NCBI GenBank assembly: GCA_029851415.1
Contig: CM056742.1
Location: forward strand, 150,107,121-150,171,120
Direction: 5' to 3'
Source: Eretmocerus hayati
Taxonomy: Eukaryota > Arthropoda > Insecta > Hymenoptera > Aphelinidae
Length of the DNA: 64,000 nt
Shown: positions 47,568 to 61,125 of the stretch, in pieces
Position numbering within the stretch: the first letter of the stretch is position 1
Layout: each line of letters opens with the position of its first letter
Notes under the pieces: model-generated
Database searches by the model: none
What the model was told of the DNA's origin: nothing
Seen by the model: only the letters and a program-made list of their open reading frames with translations
Translations under genes and position numbers: made by a program

Positions 47568-48340
47568 CAATTTTAATGTTAATTTTGGGGTGTTGAAAAT
47601 GTATTACAACTGCCAATTTTTCACATTGGAAACGTGAAAAATTATATTTGTATTATACGATCTGGATTTTGTATCAGATCTCTTCTCTGTATCGCGTTTA
47701 AAGAACGAAGAGTGTGGTGAAAAGAGCTGAATGTTCAACAGGTGCCAACACTATAGTATTTTTCTTATTGCTACCTATGTAAGGGCATTGATTACATAAC
47801 AATCGATCAGTATAATTTAAATAGTGACACAGCTCTTCATCTAGTCTTCCAACATTGTATGAGAACTGCCAAACTTGAAACGATCAAAAACTTGAAGGAA
47901 TGATTTTGCTGAATGCTTGAAAATTGTACATAAAATAGAATGATCACTGGAAGAGCTGATTCTCACCTCTGATGGTGGTGATTTGAGACTGAATTCAAAG
48001 TCGAACTGTCGCTGTCAAGTATAGATTGTTGAATTGTCTTATTCAACAAGATAGGTGCATAAGTGCCAGATAACACACCAAAGTGCATTTACTGTAGGTA
48101 TATTTTTGTTACCTCATAAGAACATTTACAGTAGTAATTATTGATGGATCAAAATGAGTTATAGATCTTATTTGTTCTATCATGAGTGTTATTCATATTT
48201 GACCAGTTTCAATACTGGAATTGGTAATGAGATTTGGAATTAGTTGGATCATGTTTGTCTTCACTAAACAAACCTCATAATGCATTTTTCATGTGTCAGA
48301 TTATGAGATTGGCATGAACCATGAAAATCTACTTAATAAA
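47568..48340 (+). other. Probable 3' UTR of the PHLDB-type gene
   Basis: AT-rich non-coding sequence after the stop. The first convincing polyadenylation signal I see is AATAAA at 48335-48340, implying a 3' UTR of about 0.8 kb. Confidence 0.45.
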
Positions 48341-50012
48341 CCAACATTATTCAATTGAATGGAAGTTTTCATCTATCGAGTGTCCCTGCACCCCTTTCTG
48401 ATTCTCGAAGTGATAGAGTGCAATTATCAGTCAAGGAGATCTCCATGGAAAATATTTCCATTGATTCAAGGTGATTTCAACGGGATGATTTCTCAAAGGG
48501 GATACTCTCGTGGATTTCAGTATCGATGAGATTGATTTGCAAAAATTACTCACTCACTGTTGTCCTTGAGAGATGGCTTGATGCATCTTGGTGATCTTCT
48601 GAGTTTGTACTTCCTCTTGGATGAGTGAACTGGGGGAATTTTGAACATCTTCTGGAATATCAAAGTATACCGTTTTGTTAGAACTATTTTTATACTACTT
48701 GGTAATCTCAGGAAAAAAAGAAAGAATTTACCTTTAAAATAGTTTTACAGCAAAAAAGTTCTGTATTTCTATACTTATTTCACTCTTACTGCACCAATAT
48801 AATAATTTATCGTCTGAATCAGAATCAACACACAAGACTTTGAAAAAGAGATTTTCTAAAAAAAATGAAAAAATGAGATTCACAAGAAAATTAAATGCAC
48901 CACCAGGCCTGGGCACTGCTCAAAAGTATACCATTAGAGCAAAACTTGAATAGAATAGAAACCGCTCACTACAGTCAGTACGGGGATCCCGATTGCGATT
49001 GGCCTTTGCAAGCTTTACTACTTCAAAAAATGAACTGTCACGGATCACCGGAGACTATCTTCAAAACGTAAAAGTTTGGCCCTAAAAGTTTACAATATGA
49101 TTGAAGTATTGGAGAAACGAAACCAGTAGCATCTTCATCTGTCCCACGACGGAATTGTTTACAACTGTGATGCACCGGTGCACCCCAAACACCAACTACA
49201 CGTATTGACATGTTCGCAGACATTTGCAGATGCAGTCTCTCGCACGAGTTGTTTTTTGTTTTGATCAGATAGGGCCATGGCAGTTGGCACCTGCAGGCCG
49301 CTGGTATAAACATAAGCAAGTAAAATTGAGTCGAATTTTGTTAGTTCCTTTAAATTTGCCTAGGTATGTTGTTTGTTGTTTTAGCACTTTATGAACTTCG
49401 CGATCTGATTATTTTCCTTTGGCAGATTGCGGACCGTTGTAGACTGTTACTGGTGGGTTCGAAACCGAAGGTTGCAGATGCAAAGGTAAGATTCACTTCG
49501 AAATCGTCAATCGAATGTATGATTTTGTTGATTGAAGCACGGTGTAAATATAAGTAGGATAAGACTGAAGAAGTCATGGAATATGCACCCCTGATCCATT
49601 TTTCCAAAAATTAAAATTCCTGCGCTAGTCCCGAAATGTTCTCTTACAGTATTTGCAGGCTATTTGCAAAGTTGCAGATTATCATGCTCTGATGCATCAA
49701 GCTTTACATTGAGTATGTAGGTAGTCAATTCCACTTATGCAAGGGAATAATATAATGTGTGCAAGTATGTAAAATTGGCAAATCTTAAAGGGTTTGGGTT
49801 GATCACTGCACCTCTGAAGCTGGACTAAAGAGAGTGATTAGAATCGAGTAACAATCAAAATTCAATACCTGATGAGATTTATTTCTTCACCTTGTAGAAT
49901 TTACTGTCGGAATTCTGACCTGAGCCTCATCTACCTCTTGCTATAGTCTTACCTTTGTTTGATGATTTTCAAAAAACGCACTTATTTAAAATAATGACAC
50001 ATTGAAACATTT
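48341..50012. other. Intergenic region between convergent genes
   Basis: Short frames only, without recognised features. The two genes converge here with about 1.7 kb between their probable polyadenylation signals. Confidence 0.5.
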
Positions 50013-50018
50013 TTTATT
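50013..50018 (-). terminator. Polyadenylation signal of POLD2
   Basis: AATAAA on the minus strand, about 60 nt after the POLD2 stop codon. Confidence 0.6.
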
Positions 50019-50076
50019 AAAAAAAATACATCTGTTGACAAAATTTCATACTCCTGATTAATGATAAGTATAAGTA

Positions 50077-50195
50077 TTATCCTGATCCAAATGATATTGG
50101 TTTGGCATCCATGGTTTCTAAATCAACTAGCACTGCTGTTTGAGTGGTGGAAAATTTAGGAATACATATAAGACGCACTTGCTGTCCTTCTTCTC
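50077..50195 (-). CDS. POLD2: POLD2 exon 5 (terminal)
   Basis: Acceptor TTATGCAG. Encodes the final strands (VRLICIPKFSTTQTAVLVDL) and ends PISFGSG before TAA. Confidence 0.96.
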
Positions 50196-51748
50196 CTGCA
50201 TAACAAAAGAGTTTGTTGTCAAATTTCTTATACATTAATGTTTCAGTTTTGATATTTGTCAAAGCTGTACAAACCTTTAAACATTTTTGTTGCAAATTTT
50301 TCCATGTTTCCCACAAAATAAATATTGGGACATTCTTTCAAGATGAAAGGATCGCTTTTGTAGAATGGTAGACATGAGATTGTGTCTGGTGCTGTGGGAC
50401 AAGGATGTCTCCACTCCAACGTTCTTTCTAGCCAGTCTAAAGGTTCCAAAGTATCATGACCACACACTTTTTGAATGTCTTGAATGGGCTGACCACTTGT
50501 TCCAGTGATTATTCTATCTGATATCTTTCCTACCCAAGGATTTGTTACACCTTTCACACTTGTTAGTCTGAAGAGAAATAAACACAATAGACATTGAATG
50601 AGTGTTGACTACAGTGAGTGTACAAGATTTTTTAGAAATTTATAAAATTCATCAAACCTTCTGGCCTTTGGAAAGGATCCTGGATGCATTGAGCTTTGTG
50701 GCATCATCAACATTGTGACATCAAATTGTCCAGGCATGAGTGTTACACAGCAGTTTGTGCCGATTGTTTCAAGTAATGTATCCAATCTCTGAGTACCAAG
50801 AGTGGTTTCTCTTGCAGAAGTAGCATCCTCTGCTCTCCCACTCACAAGCCCTTTGCTTACATGAATGTTTGCACAACCTTTGATACTGTTACCAGCTATT
50901 ACAACTCTAACAATAGATGCTTCATCTTCTTGATAACTAGCATCTCCATTCAAACCGCAAAGCCACTCAGTGAATAAATTGAGAGCAAGATTTTGTGGTG
51001 TTGATGCAAGTTCTAAGCCCGAGACAAATACCATTTTTCCTACATTAGCAGAATTTTTTGGGAGTGGTTTTTGAAGAGGACATCCAGGGAAGCACCAGTC
51101 TTCGACCTAAATTGGGCATAGTTGATGTATTCCAATAAAAGCTTGAATTGAGGAGAATGAGCACCCACCTCAAATAAACTTTTTTGATTCTCTGATCCAA
51201 GTACTGCACATACTACACCCGTAACAGATTCTTTAACATTGACTTTATCTCCACTCAGTCTAACTCTAGACGTTTGGTCTTCTAGAAAGAGCTGATCATC
51301 ATCAGAACAGTAGTCTGGTTTAGGGGTGGGTAATGACATTTGATGTTCCTCACTGAGTTCTTGTAAAATTGATGGCTTGTTTGGTTGATGTTTGTATAAA
51401 GTACCAATGATAGCGCAACGCTTTCCATTTTGTTCTTCAAGGTCAGCTAGAGGTATCAAATTTACATCTTTACCTGTAAGAGTAGTTGGAGTTGAATTTC
51501 CACTTGATATGTCTTATCACATAATTGATCAGAACTGAATTCTTGTTGTACATACCCCACTTGGCCTTGACCCTATCCTTTAGAATAGCAGACAGCTCTT
51601 CTAGTCTTTTTGTATACAAATTTGCAAACTGTTTCATATAATTATCACCTTCTTTTGTGAATTTTTCTAAGTTGTCTGTGCACTCAACAAATGGGCGTTC
51701 GAACACACACTTATTTTCGTCTTTGCTTTCACTTGTGAGTTGAACCAT
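50077..51748 (-). CDS. POLD2: DNA polymerase delta subunit 2 (five exons, complete)
   Basis: This is the regulatory B subunit that bridges the catalytic subunit and the other accessory subunits of the nuclear replicative polymerase delta (family knowledge). Exons in transcript order: 51748-51556, 51473-51169, 51106-50658, 50567-50275, 50195-50077. All introns are GT-AG and short (about 60-90 nt), and phases join cleanly to 452 residues, close to the human length of 469. An OB-fold region (about 65-170) begins IPLADLEEQNGKRCAIIGTL and includes the LEDQTSRVRLSG strand. The calcineurin-like phosphoesterase fold follows, with VFVSGLEL, a degenerate VVIAGNS, LMPGQFDVT and TAPDTISCLPFYKSDPF. The C-terminus holds STTQTAVLVDLETMDAKPIS. 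The metal-binding residues of active phosphoesterases are degenerate, as expected for eukaryotic B subunits. ATG 51748 gives the family N-terminal pattern (FERPF). Confidence 0.97.
50275..50567 (-). CDS. POLD2: POLD2 exon 4
   Basis: Acceptor TCTCTTCAG, donor AAAG then GTTTGT. Encodes LTSVKGVTNPWVG, the TSGQPIQDI motif and PTAPDTISCLPFYKSDPF. Confidence 0.96.
50658..51106 (-). CDS. POLD2: POLD2 exon 3
   Basis: Acceptor AATTTAG, donor GAAG then GTTTGA. Starts VEDWCFPGCPLQKPLP and runs through the first part of the inactive phosphoesterase domain to PQSSMHPGSFPKAR. Confidence 0.96.
51169..51473 (-). CDS. POLD2: POLD2 exon 2
   Basis: Acceptor CTCTTACAG, donor TTTGAG then GTGGGT. Encodes the OB-fold region including TLYKHQPNKPSILQELSEEH and GVVCAVLGSE. 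Confidence 0.96.
51556..51748 (-). CDS. POLD2: POLD2 exon 1
   Basis: Starts MVQLTSESKDENK and ends KAKWG with one base before donor GTATGT. Contains the conserved motif ERPFVECTDNLEKF and a helix (QFANLYTKRLEEL). Confidence 0.95.
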
Positions 51749-54500
51749 CTTCTTCTCTTTTTTTCTATACTTTTATTTGATCGAATTCAAATTTCAAATT
51801 GAAACAGACACAGAGAAAAACAGAAAATCTATGATAACCGAAGTATCCTCTATCTTAGGCTCACTGCTCACTACCTCTGTCTTGTTATTTTTGCGTGTCT
51901 ACTGTCTGCATGCTAAACAGGTGTTTTTGTCCGATTCCGAATGCCTTTTCCCGCCTTTTTCAGTCACGTGATACTCCAACCTTTCTGGCGGCAAATTCAA
52001 ACCATGGTGAGGAGATCCTCATTCTTGCAGTTCTGGCTCGGAAGCTGATGTTATTTTTCGGCATTGTTCTCTCTAATAAATCGTTTCAAATATTCACTTC
52101 TTTCTCGCCACATTACAGCTTCACCACATAATATCGGATGGAGAATCTACTTCAAAAGAGAAGGAATGTCCGCAAAACTCACTTATCGTTTTTTATCTGA
52201 TTTCATATAACATATTCAGTCTGATGGTCTTTTCGTTGTATCACTGTCGTTTGTTCTAGCTAAAAAAATTTTGTGTCAACAATTTTTTGGACGTTGAAGG
52301 AGTGGAGCTATGGATTGATTGAAAAATTACCCTTATGGTCAACTGTGATTCTGAATACTCTTCAATTGTCATTCAAATTTTTTATTATAATCGAGACAGT
52401 ATACTTGAAAATGCAAGTTCCTATCCCGGATAAGTGAGAGGAGCGTATATAATGGATGGAGATCGTCTTACGTCCCAAATCTATATTTTACATATTTTTA
52501 TATGTGATGTTTCTATATCCTGGACTTTATCATACTCTATGAGGCAAATCGTGCTAATTGTAAACATTTTGAGTATGACAAAATCAATCATTTACGATAC
52601 TCTAACCCATAACCCCCCAAATTCATGTTCATTCACTTTACTATAGAATATCAATATGGTTAACTTCAAGCTACGATGATGCACAGAAATACAACTGGTA
52701 AAATATCATTGTCACTTGAGAGGACACTTTCAATTCTGCAAAACTCCTCGGTAAAGATCAAAGTGTCATTTTACGAGACGTACTTGAGCTCGGATTCTCA
52801 GTTTGACATTGAACTAGTGCACATACGAAGATTGCTAAATATGATCCATTGAGAAAAACAGATTGATGATAACATATTTCCGTATTCGACATGAAAATTC
52901 TTTGCAATTGTGTGCTCAAGTTGGAAGTATGGAAAAAAACTTTTGGAAAAGGTATCATCTTGTGAAACATGTTGAACCTGATCTATTATTCATCCAAAAA
53001 ATTTCTCACACGAGTTACCACTATACTGTATAGAGTGAAATAAGTGTGAATAGGGTGAAATAAGTAAGCAATATAATTATAATAATCAATTTATTAATTA
53101 ATAATCAGTAAGCTAATCCTTGCCCAGACACACACATGTGATTAATATGCATGTTATACAATGAATGTATCGCATTTTTCTATAATCTTTAAATATATAT
53201 ATATAATTAATATATACTTCGCAATTATGCTCTCTAGTCGACGTTTACACGGGGCGTTATTATAAATAGAATATATCTTATTGCTTAGGTGATTCAGTTT
53301 TACTTTCTTTTTTATTCTTTTCTGTTTTTCTGTACCTCGCGATACTACATCATCGTAACGTCATCTTCCTTTGCGTTTGTAATGTAAAGAGCAAAATGAG
53401 ACTGTTTCGCTTCACTGTCCGACTGGATTTTGCTACCCAATTATACATGACGCGTATATCTTATTAGCTTCCATTGAAGGTACGTTTCAATTGCCGCCAA
53501 ATACAATATTCCCTCTTATGCAGAAGTAAACACAAGTTTTTTTTCTCACACTCGCAATTATCCTGTTCACGCTCACATACTTTCCGCCAAATAGTAAATA
53601 ATTCGTAATGTAATATGCGTGGTACCATCAAAAGTCAAAATCAGCAGTGCTTTTTTTTTAAATTTCGAAAACTTTCTAGTTTTCCCAGCAGAAGTTAAAT
53701 CAAACAAAAAACTGTTGCGGCAACTCGCAAAATTCTTAGCGCACGAATCGAATATTTTGCGAGATGTCAAACAGTTCTACATACAATAATTAGACTCAAT
53801 GTTGAATGCAAAATATTGAGCATTGTTTAAAATTTTTCTATTCTGAAACAATTGGTGATACAACAATTTTTGACTGGCAAATCACAAAATTGGAAAATTT
53901 ACGAACTGCTGAGTTTTGGCTTTTGCTGGTGCATGGCATATTTTACATGTATATTTGCCGTTACAGTAATAAGAAGTATATAATAATAATTTAGCTATAC
54001 TTGTTTCCTAATCTAATTAATCGTAGTCATTACAGCGTTAAGATGATATGTTTTTTGTAGTCCCAATGATTAATATGCACATATTTGTGCGGCGCACTGC
54101 TCGCACAACGCGACGATAACTTGAATTCGCCGGGTGCAAGCAGTACTTATGGACGGATTTCATATTTTTTTTTTTTCATTTTGCAACATTTCATTTCTCT
54201 CTGCCTTCTTCGAGCTTGAAAATATGCGCTTTCTTGAAAAATTTTTCAAGCCCGGCTATTGAATTAATTTGTGTCTTTCCAGACTTGCAGTATTTGTAAT
54301 ACATAACCCGGTTTCTCGAAAGTCGCATATCGTCAATAAAGTCTCGGATTGTCTCTTCGATTTATTATTTTTTTACAATTAGTTTTCTTACCATTTTCTT
54401 CCAACCTTCCAACTCTGGAAATTATGTTCCAAATCAATTCACGCGTTGACTATGAATTTAAGGTTTTCCGTTATACCAACATCAACGCAATGAATGTTTT
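51749..54500. other. AT-rich flank upstream of POLD2
   Basis: A pyrimidine-rich stretch (on the plus strand) precedes the POLD2 start. Short frames only. TTTATT at 53,090-53,095 could be a minus-strand polyadenylation signal for a gene lying to the right; there is no other evidence for it. Confidence 0.35.
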
Positions 54501-57500
54501 CCACGTTCGTTACCAAATTTTTTTTTTTTTTTTTTTTCAATTCTGAGTAAAGATAATTGAATAGTCACTCCTCTATAAGAAAAAAAAACTTAACATCACC
54601 CTGAAGCATCTCACTATTCTAATGCAATCAGACCAAGGTTTATTTCACAATTATATATTAGTAAAGAGACCATAAAATTTTTCATTGCATATTCACGCTA
54701 TTGCAGTATTTGCGATAATATACTGCAAAAAACGTCAAACATTATCGTTTCTTCGATCCTTTGTCCAGCTTCCTTTTATCTCCAATGACCCCTATACTCT
54801 TTTTTCACCACAACAGTAATGTGTATTAAACCCTTCACTCATATCTACTTATACAATAATTCTATATAAATATTCATGTCTAAGACGCCAACATCGTGAC
54901 GTAAAAAATTATGCTATCTCAGAACTGCTATTTATTTTTTTATATATCACAATTAACTTCACACTGAAAGCTGCAAAACTAAATGGATCGCTTGTATATC
55001 CCTTTTATTCACGACCATCGACCATTATCATGGAATCAGTATCCTTAAAAAAAATCAATTATTCTCAAGGATTGACCCAATTATGGTTTCTATGGAATGA
55101 TTAAATTTTTGTACTGCTGTAAGTTTATCAACCTGATGGTTGAAACCCATCAGTTTTTTTGGAATGTTATTTTTAAATCAAGGGATAACTCTAAAAAGAG
55201 ACAAGTTTCCTTCAACTACCCTTTTTCTCGCTTTTTCTTGTCTATAATAGGAAAACACACATTGCGAATGTTTAGGCACGCGACACACACGTATAAGATA
55301 CGCTCGTCTAACTATTTAATTAAAAAGTTCTCCTTTTTGTTTCATCGATGTACATACTCTAAGAGTATACGTTAATCATTTTCTAATTCTGTGAAACACA
55401 GGAGAATTAACCGCCAAGAAATGTTTACAACAATATCATAGAAGAATTATTTTAAGCTTTGAGCTTGACCATCAATATAGAAAATGAGATTCATCATTTT
55501 GGACGAATATCCAATTTTTTTGTAATTCATATATTTCAAGCGCCATCAGAGTTGGGCAAAAAAGTGCTCGGCATTTTTGAATGCCTATATCAACATGTTG
55601 CACATGAGTTCAATCAACAACAGTCAAAAACAATTTACTTTTTTTCTCCACAATTTCGTCAAAAAAAAAGCCAGCACAATTGCTTGAATGCCAAGCATTG
55701 TAGCATTCTTTGAATTCGATAGTTTTGTTCAACTACTTTTAGCTCTTTTAATAATACGTTGTCTCATATGATTTTTCGCGATAATGATGATAAATACGAG
55801 TAACAAATCAACTATTCAGTAACGTGGACTTTTCGACGCTCTTATTTACTTAAAGTAGAACAAATTGACGCTTTACACTAATCCTAACTTTTCATACTTT
55901 CAGTAAACAAGTCACTCAGATTCACAATAGTCCAAGTGTCTTTTTTCACATATACACTTGAAAATTCTTCTTCTTCTTTGTCCTTAAGTAATGATATGTA
56001 TGAGTACTTTCAATGTTTTTCCATCAGGCTGATTTTTTGCAGAATCGCAATACATACTTTAGAAAAAATTTTATTATAAAAGTTAGGTTTCAGTAATTGA
56101 GGGTAAAGAGCTAACAATTCGTAGTCATTAGTGTTTCGAAAATTTTGCAGATTAATTATCTTCGTTACTTTTACTACTTTCTTCATTCACGAATATTTAG
56201 TTTATCACATCGACGCGTCAAATCGCGAATACTTTCATACTTTTCTCAACTCCTCATCCGGTATTCCACTGACTTAAATTCTACAATTTTTAATACATCA
56301 TGCGAACCATAAAGATTCGAGTATTATCTTAAAATGATAAATTATATACTTTTCACAGCTGGCGTTACTGTAATCATTACAACGTGTCATCGACTTTCAG
56401 TGCAATGCCTCCTTTTCACAAAGTTACCTCATATTTTTTTTCATCTTTAAAATCATTTTTTCCCACTCTCACAAGTCTTTGGATCGGCATCTTTGGTAAA
56501 TCCAACATCATAATTTTCATTTCCCGTTGATTGACCTTTTTTTTTTCTTTCCATACTGACCATTTTCAAATCAAAAGTGGCTTTATTTTACAAAACATAC
56601 TCACTCGCGTTATGTTTTCCCTCAAATATCGGATATATTTATTACTATATCAGTTCAAAATATGAACTTTGAATACTTTCAGCGTAATTGTGTCACTATT
56701 CGTTATTAAGCTCGTCACTCAACCGTGCACAGACAGTTTTCAGCGTGAATATTTATTAGTCGTGCTAATTTACTTTCGTGTGCTGTAAATTGTGTGCTGT
56801 ATACGTGAGTGATTTTGGGTGAGTCTCCGATTGGGTTTTCCTTTTCCCGATTTTTTTTTCGTGAAAGGGGAAAATTACAAAGCGTGCTCAAAGGTATTTC
56901 CGACATGTCTTGATATGAGGTCATATTTTACATGCGCTTTTTGATGGACTTCCCGTGCGCTTTTTTTCCTTCAATTTATCATAGAAAATCGACGGGTATG
57001 ACTGCTGTAAATTACAGTGATAATACAGTGCAGCATGGTGCATTAGCTGGATTCATCAAAAATCATTCCACGGATCGATTTTCATTTGAAATAAGCAGAC
57101 GATGCGGCTGTAATGACTTTTGTAAAAATTATTTTACTCGTGCAATCGGGTGCGTCAAAGCGTGAGTTAAGAATTTTCACTTCTACGATCCAGTTCGATT
57201 TCAGTATATAACGAGGTTATGGGCAAGAAATGAAATGCAGGGCACTTTGAAACGAGATGTTAGTTTGTTTAAATCTAAATTGACACAGTATAAAACAGCT
57301 GATTGACACGTAAAAATTTCTGCCGGTCGTTTTCCATGCAACTATATCACTACCATATAAAGGGACTTTTTTTCTTCTTTTCCATTTTCTTTACATGTTA
57401 CGCGACACAACTTATGTTCTATTGTAGTTTCATCTAAAAAAGATTACGTTTACATTGTTCTTGTTAAACTTCCACAAAATATTACATCGTGTGAAATTAA

Positions 57501-60500
57501 TTATTTGAATCGAAAAATGTTCTCTGTATGGACGCTCAAAATCTTGTCAAGATTTGAGGTCACCTACTGGCCCGAAACTTTCTCCAAAAGATAAAGATTG
57601 CAGTTGTGTAAGGTATGATAGCTCTTCCGAAGAAATAAGTGAATGGTGTAGCTGCTCAAATTGTTGAAAAGTACCACTAATAACTATTCAATGATGAATG
57701 TATATAAAACCGTACAACAAAAGTTCTAGTTGACAGTTGGGGAGAAAAATGAAAGTGAGATAGAATTTAGACTTCATTCATCAAGATTCAAAGTGCAACA
57801 ATGCTTGAAAAATGTTTTTTTAATAATAAGAAAATTGGGCCTAACATTCAAAATTGACGTTGTAGACGTTTTTCGTGTTCTGTAGCCAAAAATATTAGCA
57901 CAGCGCACATGTCTAGGCGTATGATTTTTTTTTTTTTAAAGTTGAAGTATCGCGTAAGAGTTTTGCAAGTGCGATCATTTGCGTGACTCGTCAAAATTCG
58001 ATACCTCTAAAAACAGCTCTCAAAGTTTCATTGCTTTTATTGACTCAGTTTCGTCGCTCTTGGTAATTTTCTAGAATATATTCGCAGTAGAAATGATGAT
58101 ACGGATGATAAATTGATGTACTACAATGACGACGATGAAAAAGATCGATCGTCTTAATGAATTGCCCACACACAATGTAAACGCAATCAGGTACAAAAAA
58201 ATAATCTTACACTGCAACGATAAAGTTCATGCTCACACATCGGAAAACTACGCTCGAATATCGTTCAAAGTTATACTCTCGGTATTCTCATCTTTGTTCA
58301 GTAATTTTTTCCCTAAATGTACTAGAAAGTTTCCCAGTGATAGTAATATATATCGTTCGCTAAACCTACTGATATGAATGAATTCATTTTTAAAGCACTT
58401 TAAATTCATTTGACGCGTGAACTGGTTGAATGTTCTCCACTCGATCAAACCATATATACGTGCGATTGACATGTGCCACACAATTTCCCTTATTCATTCC
58501 TCATCATCTCGTCGTTTTCGTCCGCTTCCAACAATCTCGTTATACGCTCTTTCGCGTGGTTTCATTTGAAGACCAATCGATATACGTCATTTGCCTGCCG
58601 GTTGAGGGAATTTTTCTCTTATTCAGAAATGTGTCGGTATGTTGCAATGGCCATGTCCTAAAAATTCATCAATACGATGATCAATCCTGTCAATTATTAT
58701 ATCGATTAAGTGTCAATATTAACCAAGTCCATCTAAAAATTCATAGAAATTTCTTGATACAAGTTCAATCAGGAAAATTCCAAACTCTATTCAAACTCAA
58801 ATCTCCAGAAACAGTTGAGATAGTATCATAGTTCAAATTGTATTTCAAATTCTAGATTTCGTGAATTGTTAATGAAAATGTTCATAAATTTTCTACAAAA
58901 TCGATCTTTTACATCACAAGCCATCGTTCACCCTCCGTATTTCATTTATGCACACGAACGCATGTGTCTGAGATTAAAATTCCGTGTGCGCGTATCTCAG
59001 GCTTCCCGTATAAAAAAAATTAAAATTAATTTTTTTATACACTATGGGACGATGGATGCATGATGTAACCGCAGAGGCGCGACGGAAGTCAATAATACAG
59101 GTACCTATATAAAGGATGTGGGATCGGCTATATGAGGTGAGTATACGTGCAATCGGAAGATGAGAAGGAGGAAGAGAATGGGAGATAGGAATAAGGGAAG
59201 AAAGGGTGAGTGCGGGTATATACGCGACTCAAAAGTAAAGAGAGTAAGTATCTGGACCAAAGAGCTAGCTCGTCTAAGCGTGAAATAGAGATGCAGCTTC
59301 TGAAGCGACGTTTGCAAGCCTTTCTCACGTTCCGTTGCTTCTTTTTTTTTTTTTTTTGAATTTTTTATTCTACCGGTGTCTACGGTTTAGATGCAACACA
59401 GTGTCTTGCGAAAGCTTTCTTGGTCCTGATCGTTTCCCGCAAGACAAATTACCGGATCGCACGTTCTGATGCTCTTGTCTGTCACGCCTACTCTGTTCAT
59501 ACCGTGACGTTGACCCTTTGTATTCACAATTTGCTTCAGAAGTGACAATTTGATTGACCGTGACGAATTGAATCGTTGATAAAATCTATACAGTAGATGC
59601 ATCTCTAAACTTTTGAGGTAAACTTTTTTTCAAGTTGGCGGGACAACCTAGAAAGTATGAGAAAAATTTTCCGTCTTAAATTGCACGGACTAACTCTTCT
59701 AATTCTACCTCGGATATCAACTGCATCACGTTCGCGACATGATTTCTCCGAGCTTCTTTTTAGTTTGCATGTATTTCTCAGGCCCTATATACTCTTTTGT
59801 CACGATATATACTGTATAATTCAGGTTACAGTAAGAATGAAAGGAAGAGAGAGCCATGACTTGACGACGAAGACGTGGACTCTACAACGGCCATCACAAG
59901 ACTCAAGATTACGTGCCGAGTTGGCGTTTTAGAGCCGCGCTCTTCGCGTTTCATTTTTTTTGTTTCCCTGACTTTTTAGCTTCTTCCTCCCTCCCCCTCT
60001 TTAACTTTCTTTCATTCTTAGTTGTCTCGCTTGCCCATCATCACTGCAACATCGTGCTCCCATTCCTTGATCCGTACTGCACTTGAAAATGGTCTCTGTG
60101 TGTCTTGTATTTCACAGAAAACATTTCACGGACGCCAAGACTGTCATTTTTGCGGATAGCACGATGCTATGGGTGGATAATTAAGGTTGAGACAAAAGCA
60201 CGGGTTTTAGAATTTCTTGGTGGTTCCAACCAACTGAATTGTGTGTCGTGTCAGTTCCCCGTTCAAAAACTGATTGTAAAATTGGAAATTTGAATCATCG
60301 AAATTAGAATGAATTTGGACAGATATCGATTATGAGTCTCTTAGAAAATGGGTAAAATACCGTGAAATTGCTCAATAGCGTGTCAAATTTCAAGTTATAT
60401 TTCAATAAATGATGGGAGGATCGGCCGAATTGCGAGGCATTCCTTATCGAAGCGAGATTTCTTGACAGAACTTCCGTCACTCTGATCGTCTCTGGGGAAG

Positions 60501-60923
60501 GTATGTACAACCCCTATAGAACCCCAGAACCATCGAGGAGATATCAAGAACCCAACTTCAATATCATTATAAGTCCCAAATGCAGATCTGATGATAGTTT
60601 CCATCCTCGTCTCTACATCGTACTGAATTATTTAATGAAATATAACGGAATATATATGAAATATAGCGAGGGTATGATTTCATTATTCAAGTTATATTGT
60701 TGAAACGAATCCAATAATTGGGCAAAATAGAAATTCTTAATCTCAGATCGCTCTGCTGTCTTACTCCGAGGCTCGAGAGGCCATGAGATACACGGTGATC
60801 TGAATTTCAAAAATTTGTGTCTTAATTTTGTTGCATCTTATTTTCAGGCTGAATTCGATCTGAAAATAAGAATTTTTTTGCAACAATAAAATAACAATCG
60901 TTTAGAAAAATTTCAGTGTCTCG
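54501..60923. other. Long AT-rich region with no recognisable gene
   Basis: T-rich homopolymers (for example 18 T at about 54,520), many TA-rich tracts and dispersed TACTTTCA octamers. The longest frame (133 codons, 58,430-58,831, plus) shows no domain features. The region looks like intergenic, intronic or long untranslated sequence. Purine-rich DNA with several GTGAGT-like sites lies at 59,140-59,260. Confidence 0.35.
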
Positions 60924-61125
60924 ATCCATAACTCGTCGCTCGACCGCTCAAACATCCGGAGCTCGTCGGGCATCGGCTTTAGCGTTCGGTCGTTGAACTC
61001 AAACAGAGCGCGCGGGGCTCTCTTTACCGCAATATATATGCTGTACAGGTCCGTGTGCAATGAAAGGGTGAAGGGCCTGACGCAATGGGTCCCTTCAACC
61101 GGCGAGGCTTTTGACGATCTTTATT
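60909..61125 (-). other. GC-rich island, possible coding exon or promoter
   Basis: GC-rich sequence inside very AT-rich DNA. On the minus strand a frame without an initial ATG is open for over 60 codons and reads as plausible protein (LYSIYIAVKRAPRALFEF, then PMPDELRMF) to a TAA at about 60,909. No good acceptor lies just upstream on that strand. A plus-strand frame beginning after TTTCAG at 60,922 is also open. A TATA-like CATATATATTGC sits inside it. I cannot decide between exon, promoter and chance, and recognise no family. Confidence 0.3.

Noticed and set aside
58430..58831. 133-codon plus-strand frame
   Set aside because: It lies in AT-rich DNA with no GC shift, no domain and no splice signals I could defend.
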